The notes under the pieces: model-generated | Databases searched by the model: none | Told to the model about the DNA's origin: nothing | What the model saw: only the letters and a program-made list of their open reading frames with translations | Program-made: the position numbers and the translations under genes | Shown here: positions 1 through 11,600 of the stretch, one piece after another | Numbering within the stretch: position 1 is the first letter of the stretch | How the letters are laid out: every line of letters starts with the position of its first letter | From: Candidatus Caccomonas pullistercoris | GTDB taxonomy: Bacteria; Bacteroidota; Bacteroidia; Bacteroidales; Bacteroidaceae | Reading direction: 5' to 3' | Length of the DNA stretch: 48,350 bases | Assembly (NCBI GenBank): GCA_018714085.1 | Contig: DVNY01000147.1 | Location: 1 to 48,350, forward strand

Positions 1-1146
1 CAGAGTCGCAACACTTTCAGAGCGTTTCATTTCATAGTACATCGGTCGTTTCACTTTTCCGGTGATATTGACGAGACAGTCGTAGGGACCGACTACTATG
101 ACGTCGTTGGCGGCTAAACGTATGTTCCCGCTTAATTTCCCGTTGAGGATATAGTCGTAGATGTCGACTGTTGTGACAAGTTTGTTGTTGCGATACACTT
201 TGATGTCGCGCAGTGTGCCGATATCGTTTGTCCCGCCAGCCATGTAGAGGGCGTGGAAGACCGTGGCAAACGCTGACAGGGTGTATGTCCCCGGTGCGAC
301 GACTTCGCCCATCACGTTGACTGTGATTGTCTTTGTCTGTCCCACGGATAGCTTAACGTTTGAGTTGCTGTATCGTTGGCCCAGTGTGGCCTTGATTTGC
401 TGGTTGGCTTCTTCTACGGTCAGCCCGCTGACTTGTATGGGGCCAAAACCTTCGAGGTCGATAGTCCCTTCGGGCGACACGGTGCTGGAATATGTTTTTT
501 GCGAGGCTCCCCACACGTCGACGAACACGGCATCGCCCGGACCGAGTCGGTAGTCGGACGGTGTCGCGATGTTCATGTTCGGTTCAAAGGAGAGGTATTT
601 CTGGTTAAATATGTTACGTCCGAAAACGAGTTTCTTGTTCTTGTCTTGTTCGCGTTCACTCATGATGTCGTTGAACAGCTCCATTGAATCAGGAAGCACA
701 AAGTCAAGTCCATCCAGATAGTCGTCTTCTTTTCGTTGTTGGAGCAGGCGTTTCCGCCGGTCGCTCATGATGGCTTCTTCTTCCTTTTCTTGGATGACGC
801 GGCGTCTGTAATTTTCAGCGTTTTCTAATTTATCGTCTTTCTTGTCACCGTTGTTCTGTCGCAGTCTGCTTTCGATGGCGTTTTTCCCGGTGAGATCTTT
901 GGCGCCAAGTACGTCGCCCTTATGCTCTTTCTCATATTTCTCACGGATTCGCCGTATCTGTTGGATATCGACGCCGCGTTGCATGAGCTTTGTGACAATC
1001 TGTTGTTGCGAAGTGCCTTTGGCGTTCTCGTTAATGACAAATTCCATGACTTGCTCGTCGGTCATGGACGATTGGGCATGTGCGCCAAAAGAAAGAGTAC
1101 ATGCGAGTGCGGCAAGGAGCGCGCACCGTCTTATTTTCAGGTTCAT
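1..1146 (-). CDS. Polysaccharide biosynthesis/export protein (Wza-like, SLBB domains), 3' end truncated by window edge
   Basis: Manual minus-strand translation from ATG at 1146: MNLKIRRCALLAALACTLSFGAHAQ (signal peptide)...DYRLGPGDAVFVDVWG...TVSPEGTIDLEGFGPIQVSGLTVEEANQQIKATLGQRY; open through position 1. Not listed in the ORF track because it lacks a stop in the window. Confidence 0.9.
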   Translation of the reverse strand, partial: MNLKIRRCALLAALACTLSFGAHAQSSMTDEQVMEFVINENAKGTSQQQIVTKLMQRGVDIQQIRRIREKYEKEHKGDVLGAKDLTGKNAIESRLRQNNGDKKDDKLENAENYRRRVIQEKEEEAIMSDRRKRLLQQRKEDDYLDGLDFVLPDSMELFNDIMSEREQDKNKKLVFGRNIFNQKYLSFEPNMNIATPSDYRLGPGDAVFVDVWGASQKTYSSTVSPEGTIDLEGFGPIQVSGLTVEEANQQIKATLGQRYSNSNVKLSVGQTKTITVNVMGEVVAPGTYTLSAFATVFHALYMAGGTNDIGTLRDIKVYRNNKLVTTVDIYDYILNGKLSGNIRLAANDVIVVGPYDCLVNITGKVKRPMYYEMKRSESVATL

Positions 1147-1790
1147 CAGAACTTTTTGCCGTTAATAATAGAAAATGCGGTTTTTGTCAGTATGACGAAA
1201 TCTCCCCACAGGGAGCGTGTTTGCAGGTAGTTAAGGTCCATTTCCAAACGGTCCAGCATCTTTTCCATGGTGTCTGTGTAGCCATTGTAGAGTGTGGCTT
1301 CGGAAGTCACGCCCGGTTTCATTTTGAAGATAAAGATATACCTGGAGTCGCGTTTCATGATTTGATTGATGAAGTATTGCCGTTCGGGGCGTGGGCCGAC
1401 CATTGACATGTCGCCTTTAAGGACATTCCAAAGTTGTGGAAGTTCGTCCAAATGATGTTCGCGCAGGAACTTGCCTGTGCGTGTCAGCCTGTCGTCTTCC
1501 TTGCAGGCCAGTTGCGGGCCTTGGACTTCCGCGTCTATGCGCATGGTGCGGAATTTATAGATGTAAAAAGGTTCACCTCCATAGCCGATACGTTCTTGCT
1601 TGAAAATGATGGAGCCTTTCTCTTTCCATTTCAGGGCAATTGCGACAGCCAGAAAAACTGGTGAACAGGCAATCAGTCCGACAGAAGACGCCAAGATATC
1701 GAAGATGCGTTTCATCGCTCTTTGCGTGATGTTCATAGCGTCTTCTATTTCTGCCACATTGCATCTCCGGTTCATTGACATATATAGCAT
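1146..1790 (-). CDS. Sugar transferase (undecaprenyl-phosphate glycosyl-1-phosphate transferase, short WcaJ/ExoY type)
   Basis: KRIFDILASSVGLIACSPVFLAVAIALKW...FKQERIGYGGEPFYIYKFRTMR...LDELPQLWNVLKGDMSMVGPRPER is diagnostic of the bacterial sugar transferase family; stop overlaps the next ATG. Confidence 0.95.
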   Translation of the reverse strand: MLYMSMNRRCNVAEIEDAMNITQRAMKRIFDILASSVGLIACSPVFLAVAIALKWKEKGSIIFKQERIGYGGEPFYIYKFRTMRIDAEVQGPQLACKEDDRLTRTGKFLREHHLDELPQLWNVLKGDMSMVGPRPERQYFINQIMKRDSRYIFIFKMKPGVTSEATLYNGYTDTMEKMLDRLEMDLNYLQTRSLWGDFVILTKTAFSIINGKKF

Positions 1791-1861
1791 GTTTATTCTC
1801 TAAAAGTTACACTTTTGTGAATTGTTATATTTAATAAAACAGAGAATTAGAAATTTTATTG

Positions 1862-1892
1862 CAAAGATAAGGCGTTTTTTTCAATCGTCAAA
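1862..1892 (-). promoter_or_regulatory. Bacteroidetes-type promoter (TTTG-N19-TATCTTTG) for the sugar transferase/export operon
   Basis: On the minus strand TTTG at 1892-1889 and TATCTTTG at 1869-1862, spacer 19 bp; matches the Bacteroidetes primary sigma consensus TTTG/TAnnTTTG. Confidence 0.75.
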
Positions 1893-1957
1893 ACGCTATT
1901 TCCTTTGATTTTTAGAGCTGATTTTGTGACTAAATGATGATTTTTTTCTCCTCATTC

Positions 1958-2038
1958 TCTCTTTTGAAATTATATGCGTGCGATAGTGACGAGGTTGTTC
2001 CTCCTATCGCACAGTTTGTGTGAATTTGTCAAAAGAGA
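1958..2038. repeat. Composite long inverted repeat (nested stem)
   Basis: TCTCTTTTGA (1958-1967) / TCAAAAGAGA (2029-2038) enclosing GTGCGATAG (1978-1986) / CTATCGCAC (2004-2012) and an inner GAGG-TTGTT-CCTC. Confidence 0.75.
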
Positions 2039-2211
2039 AAAACTCGTTTTCGGCAGTAAGTTCTAAGTCGTAGCCGAATGTTTCCGGCAATCAGTATGCA
2101 ATGCCCAACTTCTGAATTGCTGCCTCGGTGCTGACTGAAGGCTAAGTCAGGGAAGGAGTAGCTGGCCGAGGCTCATAATAGGGAATGTTAAGTATATCTT
2201 TGGCCTGAATT

Positions 2212-2242
2212 TTTGTGATTTGAAATAAAATCCGTAATTTTG
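2212..2242 (+). promoter_or_regulatory. Promoter of ssrA (TTTG-N19-TAATTTTG)
   Basis: TTTG 2212-2215 and TAATTTTG 2235-2242, 19-bp spacer; about 22 bp before the tmRNA 5' end. Confidence 0.7.
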
Positions 2243-2264
2243 CAAGGAATTATAGAGCATCTTA

Positions 2265-2658
2265 GGGCCAGACTGGATTTGACAGCGGGCCGAAAGGGTG
2301 CGTAAGCATGCAGTGCGTTGTTAGTTGGCACTTTAATCTCGGCTATCAAAAATTTAACTGGCGAAAACAAGTACGCTCTCGCTGCTTAATCGAAGTATAG
2401 TAGATTAGCTTTATCTTCTCACAAGGTGAGGAGACGAGACATCACTCAAAAGCTGTGGTTCCGAAGCGTTTTGATCCAGTGGTGCAGATAAATCGGAAAT
2501 AGTTTCAGGCAGCTCCGTGTCTGGGATGAAATTTTAGGAGATAAGGTGTGAGTAAGTGGCTCCGGTCGGGCTTACACTCGAAAATTAAAACGGAGATAAG
2601 CATGTAGAAAGCGCATTGTTTCCCCGTTTGGACGAGGGTTCGATCCCCTCCTGGTCCA
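2265..2658 (+). ncRNA. placeholder
   Basis: placeholder. Confidence 0.
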
Positions 2659-5600
2659 CAACTTGGATGTGCGTACGTTAAGCGTGACACCTGTGAAGTT
2701 TTAGGTGGGACGTTCTTCAATGAACGTCCCACTTTATTTTGTTTCTGCCGTCGCCGTCGGGTTTGTGCGGAGCGGCAGACAGTAAGCATTGGCTGTCCAT
2801 GATTCATGGGCGTCAATGCCGACGAATTCCTCGAATGGCTGGAAAGGAAAACGGGAGTACCGACAGGATGAACGGGAGTACTGATAGGAAAAACTATGAC
2901 TGCGATCGTTTTTCTTGTCGCAGTCACAGATATTCGTATTCTCCGGTTCTGGGCTGACGCAGAGGTGACGCCTGCTTCGTTTGTTACTTTTTAGGGCAAG
3001 TTACAAACTGAAAAAGTTTAGGTAGAAGCCTGTAAGCCGGATAAAGCAGGGGAGGGCGGAGTCCGTTTACGCGGAATGCTCGTTTGCATTGTCCGATGCC
3101 GCGGAGTATAGGTAGGATGTTTTTGCTCGTAGTGCCGCCGATGCGCATTTTCACCAGAACGGTGTCTATGAAATGTGTACGAATCCGGCAACATTCAAAG
3201 AACCTGAGCATCAACTCAAAGTCTGCTGAAAGCGGGAAGCGTAGGTCATAAAGACCATATTTCTCGTAGATGTCTTTTTTGACGTAAAAAGTGGGATGAG
3301 CAGGATGCCATCCGTGAAAGAAAGCACGAGGTGAAAATTCTTTGCTTTTCCAGAAACGGATGACTTTGTCTGTGTCTTCGCCATCTACGTAGTATAGGTT
3401 GCCGTAAACAGCGTCGAGGCTCTTGTCTTTCTTAAATTCGCGGGCAATGAGGGAAACCGCGTCTTCGCGGGCGAAGAAGTCGTCAGAATTGAGGATACCG
3501 ACGACCTCGCCTGTGGCCATCTGGATGCCTTTGTTCATGGCATCGTATATGCCTTTATCCGGCTCTGAGATATACTTGGTGATGTGGGGCTCGTAGCGAC
3601 TGATAATGTCCAAAGTCCCGTCAGTGCTGCATCCGTCGACAACGATATACTCGATGTCGGGGTAATCCTGGCTGATGATGCTTTCAATCGTGTCGGCTAG
3701 GGTATTTGCACTGTTGTATGTCACTGTAATTATGGAGACTTTCATTGAGCCGTTGTTTCGTCAAATGAAATGTGCTAAAATTTTCGGAACAAGATGCGGG
3801 CGAAATCAGATCGCAGGTGCATCTGGTTTGCATCGAGCTTTTCGATTTGGAATTGTGCCCGATTGCCCATGATGCCTGTCGGCTTGAGCTTGTCGAATGC
3901 AGGATCGGTGATGAGGCTGTCGTTGCCCCTGCGATTGACATATACGTCGGTGATGGCCAGCTGGTCGCCGGTGTAGGAGAACCGGCATAGCGTTTGCGAG
4001 GTCTCCCCATTGTCGATTCCTTGGATGTTGAGCAGGCCGAGTTGGATGCCCCAAAAGACATCTCTGTCCTTCATGGGGACAACGGAGTCATATATCCCGT
4101 TCCGAGCAAACTGAACTTCTGTGACTTGCCAAAATCCATCCAGCTTCCCATTTGCCGGAAGCTTGTCGCACGAAGCCCATATGCAGGAAATGCAGATGCT
4201 GGCGAGGCAGCAAAATATGTTGCGCTTCTTCATTTTGTGAGCCATCCCGTTTTGCTGATTGTCAGTTGGAAACCTGTGTGGCTTCCTGTTTGTTTGCCCC
4301 GGTCAAGCCCGAATGCGGCTTTCGCCTGCCATCCCTGCGTGCGGAGCTTTCCTATGCGTTTGGGGCTGTATGCCACTTCGCACAGGAACGAGTTGCCGTA
4401 TTTGATCTCGTCGTATGGTGCGGTGTACGTGCCCCAGTTGCTGGTGTAAGTGTATAGAATGCGATAGTCTATTTCTTCGGTGGGTGAACCACTTACGCCG
4501 AAGTGGTGGCCGATGAAACGGTTGTTGTCGAACGAGAGCAGCCCATCATGTCGGTATAGCGGTGACATGTAAAGTGGATTGCCGATGGCTAGCCCCCAAT
4601 GTGTCCAACTGGTGTACAGACCATGGTTGTAGTAATTGTCTTTTGCGCTGATCTGGTCTGGTATCGCTTCGGTGTGGTCGTGATAGACTGCGCCACTTTG
4701 GTCTTTGGTTCCGATGCGTTCATACAGCAGTGTGCTGATGAAGCGGTTTTTAGGCAGTTGAAGTTCTATGCCAACAAGGCCGTCTTTCCAGCCGTACTGA
4801 AAGAAAAGTTGGGAGTGGTCCTCAAAAAAGTGGTCGTAGTAGACGCGCAGTTTGGCGCCCTTATATTTATAACTAAGGCTGAACAGCCAGCTGCCGACCG
4901 TGTTCCCCATGGCGTTGGCGTAGACGCCTTCACCCGGGTCGCTCCCACCGGAGTAAATGATTTCGATGAAATCTTTTATACCGTGCCCCATGGGAAGGCT
5001 CTCGCCCTTCCGGGGATAGTTGTGGATGATTCCGCCAAACTGATTGGCCATTTCAATCCCTCCTTCGAAGACGAGCGGGAATTTATCTTCATTGCCGAAA
5101 CGAAGAAATCCCGATTTGCTGTGGTAAAGGACGTGGTCGGCATATTGTTTGCCGGGTTCGGTATATCCTTTTTTCCAATTATTATCCGTGAAGAAGCCGT
5201 AGCCGAAATGGCCTTTAATACCAATCCAGTTTGATGTACCTGTCAGCGAAATGTATTCGGGAATTTCAATGCGGAATTCAGGGATAGGACGAGCGTTGGT
5301 ACCAAATGTTTGACTTCCACTGCTGAGAAGTGGATTTTTTAAGTTGGCAGGTCTTTCCTTGCTTCCGATGGAAAGGCGCACTTTTTTGTACTGTATGTCC
5401 GCGTAGAGCTGTTGCAAGACGAAACTGCTTGTGAAGTCGTATGTGGCAGCCAAGTCAACGCCATAGCCAAACTTCCAGTTATAAGCGGAGTCAGCCTCTG
5501 TGCTGCGGAACGCGCCCACGCGGATGTAGCCATTGTTCCCGGAAACGCTTGAGAGGCCATACTTGTTGGCGTTGAGCCAAAGTGGGGAGTCGTGGTCTGA

Positions 5601-8600
5601 GAACGTGGATTGGCCTTCAACTTTATAGGAAACGTTATGCCCTAACTGCTTGGCGCGTTCGTGCGCCTCGCTTTGCGCCTGGGCTTTTATTCCACAGGCG
5701 CAAAGCAGGCAGCACATCAGCAAAGCCGACGTGCGTGTCGGGCATATCGTTTTATTTTGCATAACTTACGGCGCGGGTTTCACGGATAACGGTGATTTTC
5801 ACTTGTCCCGGATACGTCATCTCGTCTTGTATCCGCTTGGCGATGTCATGGCTGAGACTTTCGGTCTGTTTGTCGTCAATTTTGTCTGCACCCACGATAA
5901 CGCGCAGCTCACGGCCGGCTTGGATGGCGTATGTCTTTGTCACGCCGGGATAGCTCATTGCTATGTTTTCCAAGTCGTTGAGCCGTTTGATGTAAGCCTC
6001 TACAATTTCGCGGCGGGCACCGGGACGGGCTCCGCTGATGGCGTCGCAGACTTGTACGATGGGGGCCAAAAGAGTTGTCATCTCCATCTCGTCATGATGG
6101 GCGCCGATGGCGTTGCATATGTCAGGCTTTTCTTTGAATTTTTCAGCCAACTTTGCGCCGTAGAGAGCGTGGGGCAGTTCGGGTTCTTCGTCGGGCACTT
6201 TTCCTATGTCGTGCAGAAGTCCGGCGCGTTTGGCCTTTTTGGGATTCAGACCTAACTCCGCGGCCATGACGGCGCACAAGTTGGCTGTCTCACGGGCGTG
6301 CTGCAAAAGGTTTTGGCCGTAGGATGAGCGGTATTTCATCTTTCCGACGATGCGGATCAGCTCAGGGTGCAGGCCGTGGATGCCTAAGTCAATGGCTGTG
6401 CGCTTACCAGTCTCGATGACCTCTTCTTCCACTTGTTTGCGGACTTTTGCAACGATTTCCTCGATACGGGCTGGGTGAATGCGTCCGTCGGCGATGAGCT
6501 GGTGAAGGGCGAGTCTGCAAATCTCGCGGCGTACAGGGTCGAAGGCTGAAATGACGATTGCCTCGGGCGTGTCGTCGACAATGATTTCCACGCCTGTGGC
6601 AGCTTCGAGAGCACGTATGTTACGGCCTTCGCGGCCAATAATGCGGCCTTTGACCTCATCATTGTCAATGTGGAACACGGTTACGCTGTTTTCGATTGCA
6701 GTTTCCGTGGCAACGCGTTGGATGCTCTGAATGACGATGCGTTTGGCTTCTTTATTGGCCGTCATTTTCGCGTCGTCCATGATTTCGTTGATATAGCTTT
6801 GTGCGTCGCTCTTTGCTTCATCTTTGAGCGAGTCGACCAAGCGCTTCTTTGCTTCTTCTGCTGAGAGGCCGCTGAGTTCCTCTAATTTCTCTCTTTCTTT
6901 CAATTGCAAGCGTTCGAGCTCTTCCTCACGGGCTGTGAGGGCTTGCTGCTGGTTATCAATGCGGTTTTGCGCCTTTTCGATTTCAACCTTGCGGCGACTT
7001 AACTCTTCCTGGCGCTGGTTCAGACCGATTTCGCGTTGTTTGAGTTTGTTCTCGGCCTGCGCAATTTTTTGGTTGCGAAGCTGAACTTCTTTTTCAAGTT
7101 CAGCCTTTTTGTTGAGGAACTTCTCTTTGACTTCCAGCAACTTCTTTTCTTTGATAACCTCGGCTTCTTCGTTGGCCTTGGCCGTCATTCTCTTGTATTT
7201 TCCAGTCAGTACGTAGCGGAAAAGGGCGTATCCCCCGATTCCTCCTATGACGAGACCGACTATAAGTGCTATAACAGTAAACATGTTGATAATTTTGGGT
7301 TATGTGATTTGTGTAGTCCGGTTCTTGGTCTCTTTGTGGATTGGAATGGACACACATGGCGTCTTTTCCTTCCGTTCCGGCGGAAGCAGACGTCCTGACG
7401 CTGGTCATGAATACTCGTGTAGGGCGGTTTCTATTTCGCCCGTGAGTTGGTTCATGGCCTGACGATAAGGTTCGGTATCGTTCTTTTTTTCAAGAAGCAA
7501 CAACTGAGTGTATACGTCAATAAGGGCTAACGACATATTTTTCTCGACGCTGTGCTCCGGGTAGGCTGTGTGGAAATAGCCTATCTTTTCGTTAATCAGC
7601 CTTTCTGCTTTTCTGTACAGCTCTTCTTTTGCCCTCGGGATGTTGATGGCAAACCGCTGATTGGCTATCTTAACGGTGATGTCGAATCTTTGCTCGTCTG
7701 TGTCCATTCCGCGTCCGTGTTATACGCTCAACAGCGCGATGCACTTGTTTACCTCCCGGGTGAGGCGTGACAGCTTGGCTTTGGCTTCTTCAAGGTCGCC
7801 ATTGCTGATTTTCATCATGGCTGCCATTTTCAGGTTTGCGTAATGTTGGCGCAGTTCGTCGCATGTGGCTTGAAGTCGCTCGACTTGTGCCTCCTTTTCT
7901 CCAATCTGTGCTTGGAGATTGGCGTTTTCTTTCGCCAATTCCTGATAGTTCAGGATGAGTTGTCTTACCCTCGTGCTGAGTTTTTGGAGTGCGATGTCGT
8001 CTTCGGGTGTCATCGTGCGACAATGTTTTTCGCAAAGTTAGTATTTTTTTATACTCATGCCAAGGCTTTGGCTTACTTTTCTTCGCTATCGGCAGGCTTG
8101 GGTTCTTTTTTCGCAAGCAGGACGATGTGATAAACATATTCTGTCATCCATTCCGCGCTATATCCTAAAGCATGTTGATAGTTACGGATGGCTATGCAGG
8201 TCTTCCTTACGCCTTCATCTTTCCAGGTATGTCTTGTCAGTACTTGGTTAATCGTCTTTTCGGTCATTGCGCGGAGGGCTTTTTTGAAAATGCCGGGGAC
8301 ACGGAACTTCCATTTCATCAAGTTGCCCATAAGCATCATGAGGTCTTGCGAGAAACCTTGGAATTGGATGAAGTACGTGCGTACGTCGTTGATGTTTCGG
8401 CAGTTGTGTTTGATGCTTGCGTCGATTTCCTTAAAGAATGTTTCGGGCAGTCCGTAAAGTTCGCCGAGCATTTTTTTGCAGCGGTTCTTCTCGCCGATGC
8501 CTAATTTGTTATTGACAGTCGGCACGTGAAGCGTTTGCTTGAATATGCGCAGGTCGGGCAGGGCGCTTAGGTTTGTGATGCCGAGGTTGGCAGCCATGAC

Positions 8601-11600
8601 GGCTTGGTAGTATACGCGTATCAGAGTCATGAAATCCTCCATGCCACCGACGCGCCAGCCGTTGTCTGCGGTATTTTGCTTTTTGCCCAAAAGCTTGCTA
8701 AGTATATTCATCGTCTTGTGTGTAAAAACTTATTTGGCGTACAAAGTTACTATTTTTTATGACAGGAATGGCCGTATGGCGACGCTTTTTGCCGTGACTA
8801 AGAAGATAAAGGCCGTTTGGGGCGATTGGGTATTCCTGTCACTGCGATAATAAAAAGCAACGCAGTGACAGAAAAACTCGTCACTGCGTCTGTGTCTTTC
8901 AGAAGCGTATTGCGGGAAGAGGGTGTACGCCGCGTCTCTTGCCGGCAGGTTATAGTTCGATGAATCGCGCGTATAGTTCTTCGATTTGAGCGAACGTGCG
9001 TGCCCAGGTGAAGCGTTTGGCGTTTTTCATACCGTCCTGAATGATGCTGTTTCTTGTCGGCGCATCGCGCAGTAAGGACAGGCAACGATGGATTTCTTCG
9101 ATTGAGGGTTCTTTGAGTAATAACGTCTTGTTGCCAATGATTTCCGGGATTGATGAGGAATTCGATGCAATCACAGGGCATCCTGCCTTTTGTGCTTCGA
9201 GCACTGGAATGCCAAACCCTTCGTATGAGGATGGGTAAAGCAGGCAGTAGGCGGAATTATATAGCTCGTTAAGTCGTTTGTTGGATACACGTCCGAGTTG
9301 GGTGAATTGTCCGGCTAACTGTTCGTTCAGCATGTTTGTTTCCTCTGGCGTAAGGGGATTGCCGACAATGACCAGTTTCAGCCCTGTGCCACGGAGTGCA
9401 TGTACGGCCAGCCCGAAGTTTTTGTAGCTGACGCGGCTACCGACGAATAAGACATAGGGGCTGTCCGTGTATGGCAGTGTCTCGGGGGACGGAGAAGACA
9501 AGCGGTTGTATTCTTTGGATACTCCGTTGTAGATGACGGTGACATTGTCCGGATTGATCTCGGGCATAAAGTGAAGCAGGTCTCTCTTTGTATGCTCGGA
9601 GACGCAGACGATGTGTGTGGCGTGCCGTATGGCGTTGTATTTCTGGTGGCTGTGCAGTCGGCGGACTATGCCGTGCATGAAATGTTCATACGTGAAATCG
9701 TGTACCGTTGTGATATTGATTGCTTTACGGTTAGTGCATGTCCGGTAGTACGATGAGTGGAATATGAATTCCTCCTTGCACGAGACGTCAGGGTTGATAT
9801 AACGTTGCAGCGGCATGAACACATGGTTCCGGTGAATAATTTGCCTTTCAGGCAGGTTCAGGTGTTTCCTGAAAAGGTTGCCTTCTGCGTGGCTGTATTC
9901 GAGAAAGCGTAGCCTCTCGTGCCATGCTGTGGACATAAAATGTTTGAGGAGTTCATACCATACTATTGAAATGCCTCCTGTCTTTTGTAGTGAGAATATG
10001 ATGTTGTCCAGGTATATGTTTCCCTGAGTCATGTCTGTTGTCGTGATGGTGTTCCTTTTTCGTGTGTGAAAGTTCCTGCGAGCAAAGATAATAAAAAAGC
10101 CTGCGACTATCCTCATCCTGCCTCACTTTCGTGTCGAAAAGTTCGTTTTTCCCCGAGCGGAGTGCCGGTTTCCGGATGGTGCTTATATATAATTAATGTG
10201 TAGTCCTGTTTTTCGCTCTTCCGGATACGGGTTGTCGGATTAAAATCGCAACGTTTTTTATGACTTGTAACAGAAATGCAGTATCTTTGCAACAAAATTG
10301 TTAAAGGGAATCTATTATGGATTTTATTTACATGGGAATCTTGGGATTCCTTTTAGTGCTCGCCACATTTGACCTTTTTGTGGGTGTCGCCAATGACGCC
10401 GTGAATTTTCTAAGTCCCGCCGTCGGGGCCAGAGCAGCCAAGTTCCGTACTATTCTGATAGTCGCGGCTGTCGGTATTTTTGTCGGAGCTGCCACAAGCA
10501 GCGGCATGATGGATATAGCCCGTCATGGAATCCTGAATCCGGCTATGTACAGTTTCGAGCAGGTTATGTGCATCTTTTTAGCTGTCGCGGCTACCGATGT
10601 CGTCCTGCTCGATATTTTTAATATGCTTGGGATGCCGACTTCGACCACCGTCTCCATGGTGTTCGGGCTTCTAGGTGGTAGTACAGCTCTCGCAATGGTG
10701 AAGCTCGTCGAAGGCGGGCACACGTATGCAGAACTGATCAATACGGACAAGGCTCTTTCCGTCATTCTTGGTATCTTTCTTTCGGTGGCCATCGCTTTCG
10801 TGTTCGGTTATCTCGTGATGTGGATTTCCCGAATGATATTCACGTTTAATTACAAGCGGCATTTGCGTTGGACCATCGCCCTTTTCGGTGGCATTTCCAT
10901 TACTTCTATTATTTATTTCCTGCTTGTGAGCGGGATTGGTGAGGCACGTTTCATGACTCCTGTCGTCACTGAATGGATCAAAGGTAATCAGGCTTTCATC
11001 CTGTTGTGCTGTTTCGTGGTCTTCACAGTCTTGATGGAAATCCTGCACCTGTTCCGCGTAAACATTTTCAAGATTATCGTGCTTTTCGGCACATTCGCGC
11101 TTGCCATGGCCTTTGCCGGAAACGACCTTGTCAACTTTATCGGTGTGCCCTTGGCCGGACTTGAATCGTACGAGGACTACGTCGCTTCAGGCGGGGGAAA
11201 TCCTGCGACGCATATGATGGGAGCCTTGCTTCTCCCCTCGACGACAAGTCCGTGGTTCCTGATAGCGGCAGGTCTTATTATGACGGTTGCCATCTTCCGT
11301 TCTAAGAAGGCGCATAAGGTGATAGAGACCTCTGTCAATCTGGCCCGCCAAGATGAGGGTGATGAAGTTTTCAGCTCGTCGCGCATTGCGCGGCGCACCG
11401 TGCGCAATGTCTTGGCCGCGACGTCGGTCGTCGACAAATGTATCCCGCGTCGTGTCAAAACGTGGGTGAACAGTCGTTTCAACACCGAGGAAGCCGTCCT
11501 TCCGGAAGGCGTAGCCTTTGACCTCGTGCGTGCCTCCGTGAACCTTGTCCTTGGAGGCCTGCTTATTGTCGTGGGTACGTCGTTGCAACTTCCCCTTTCG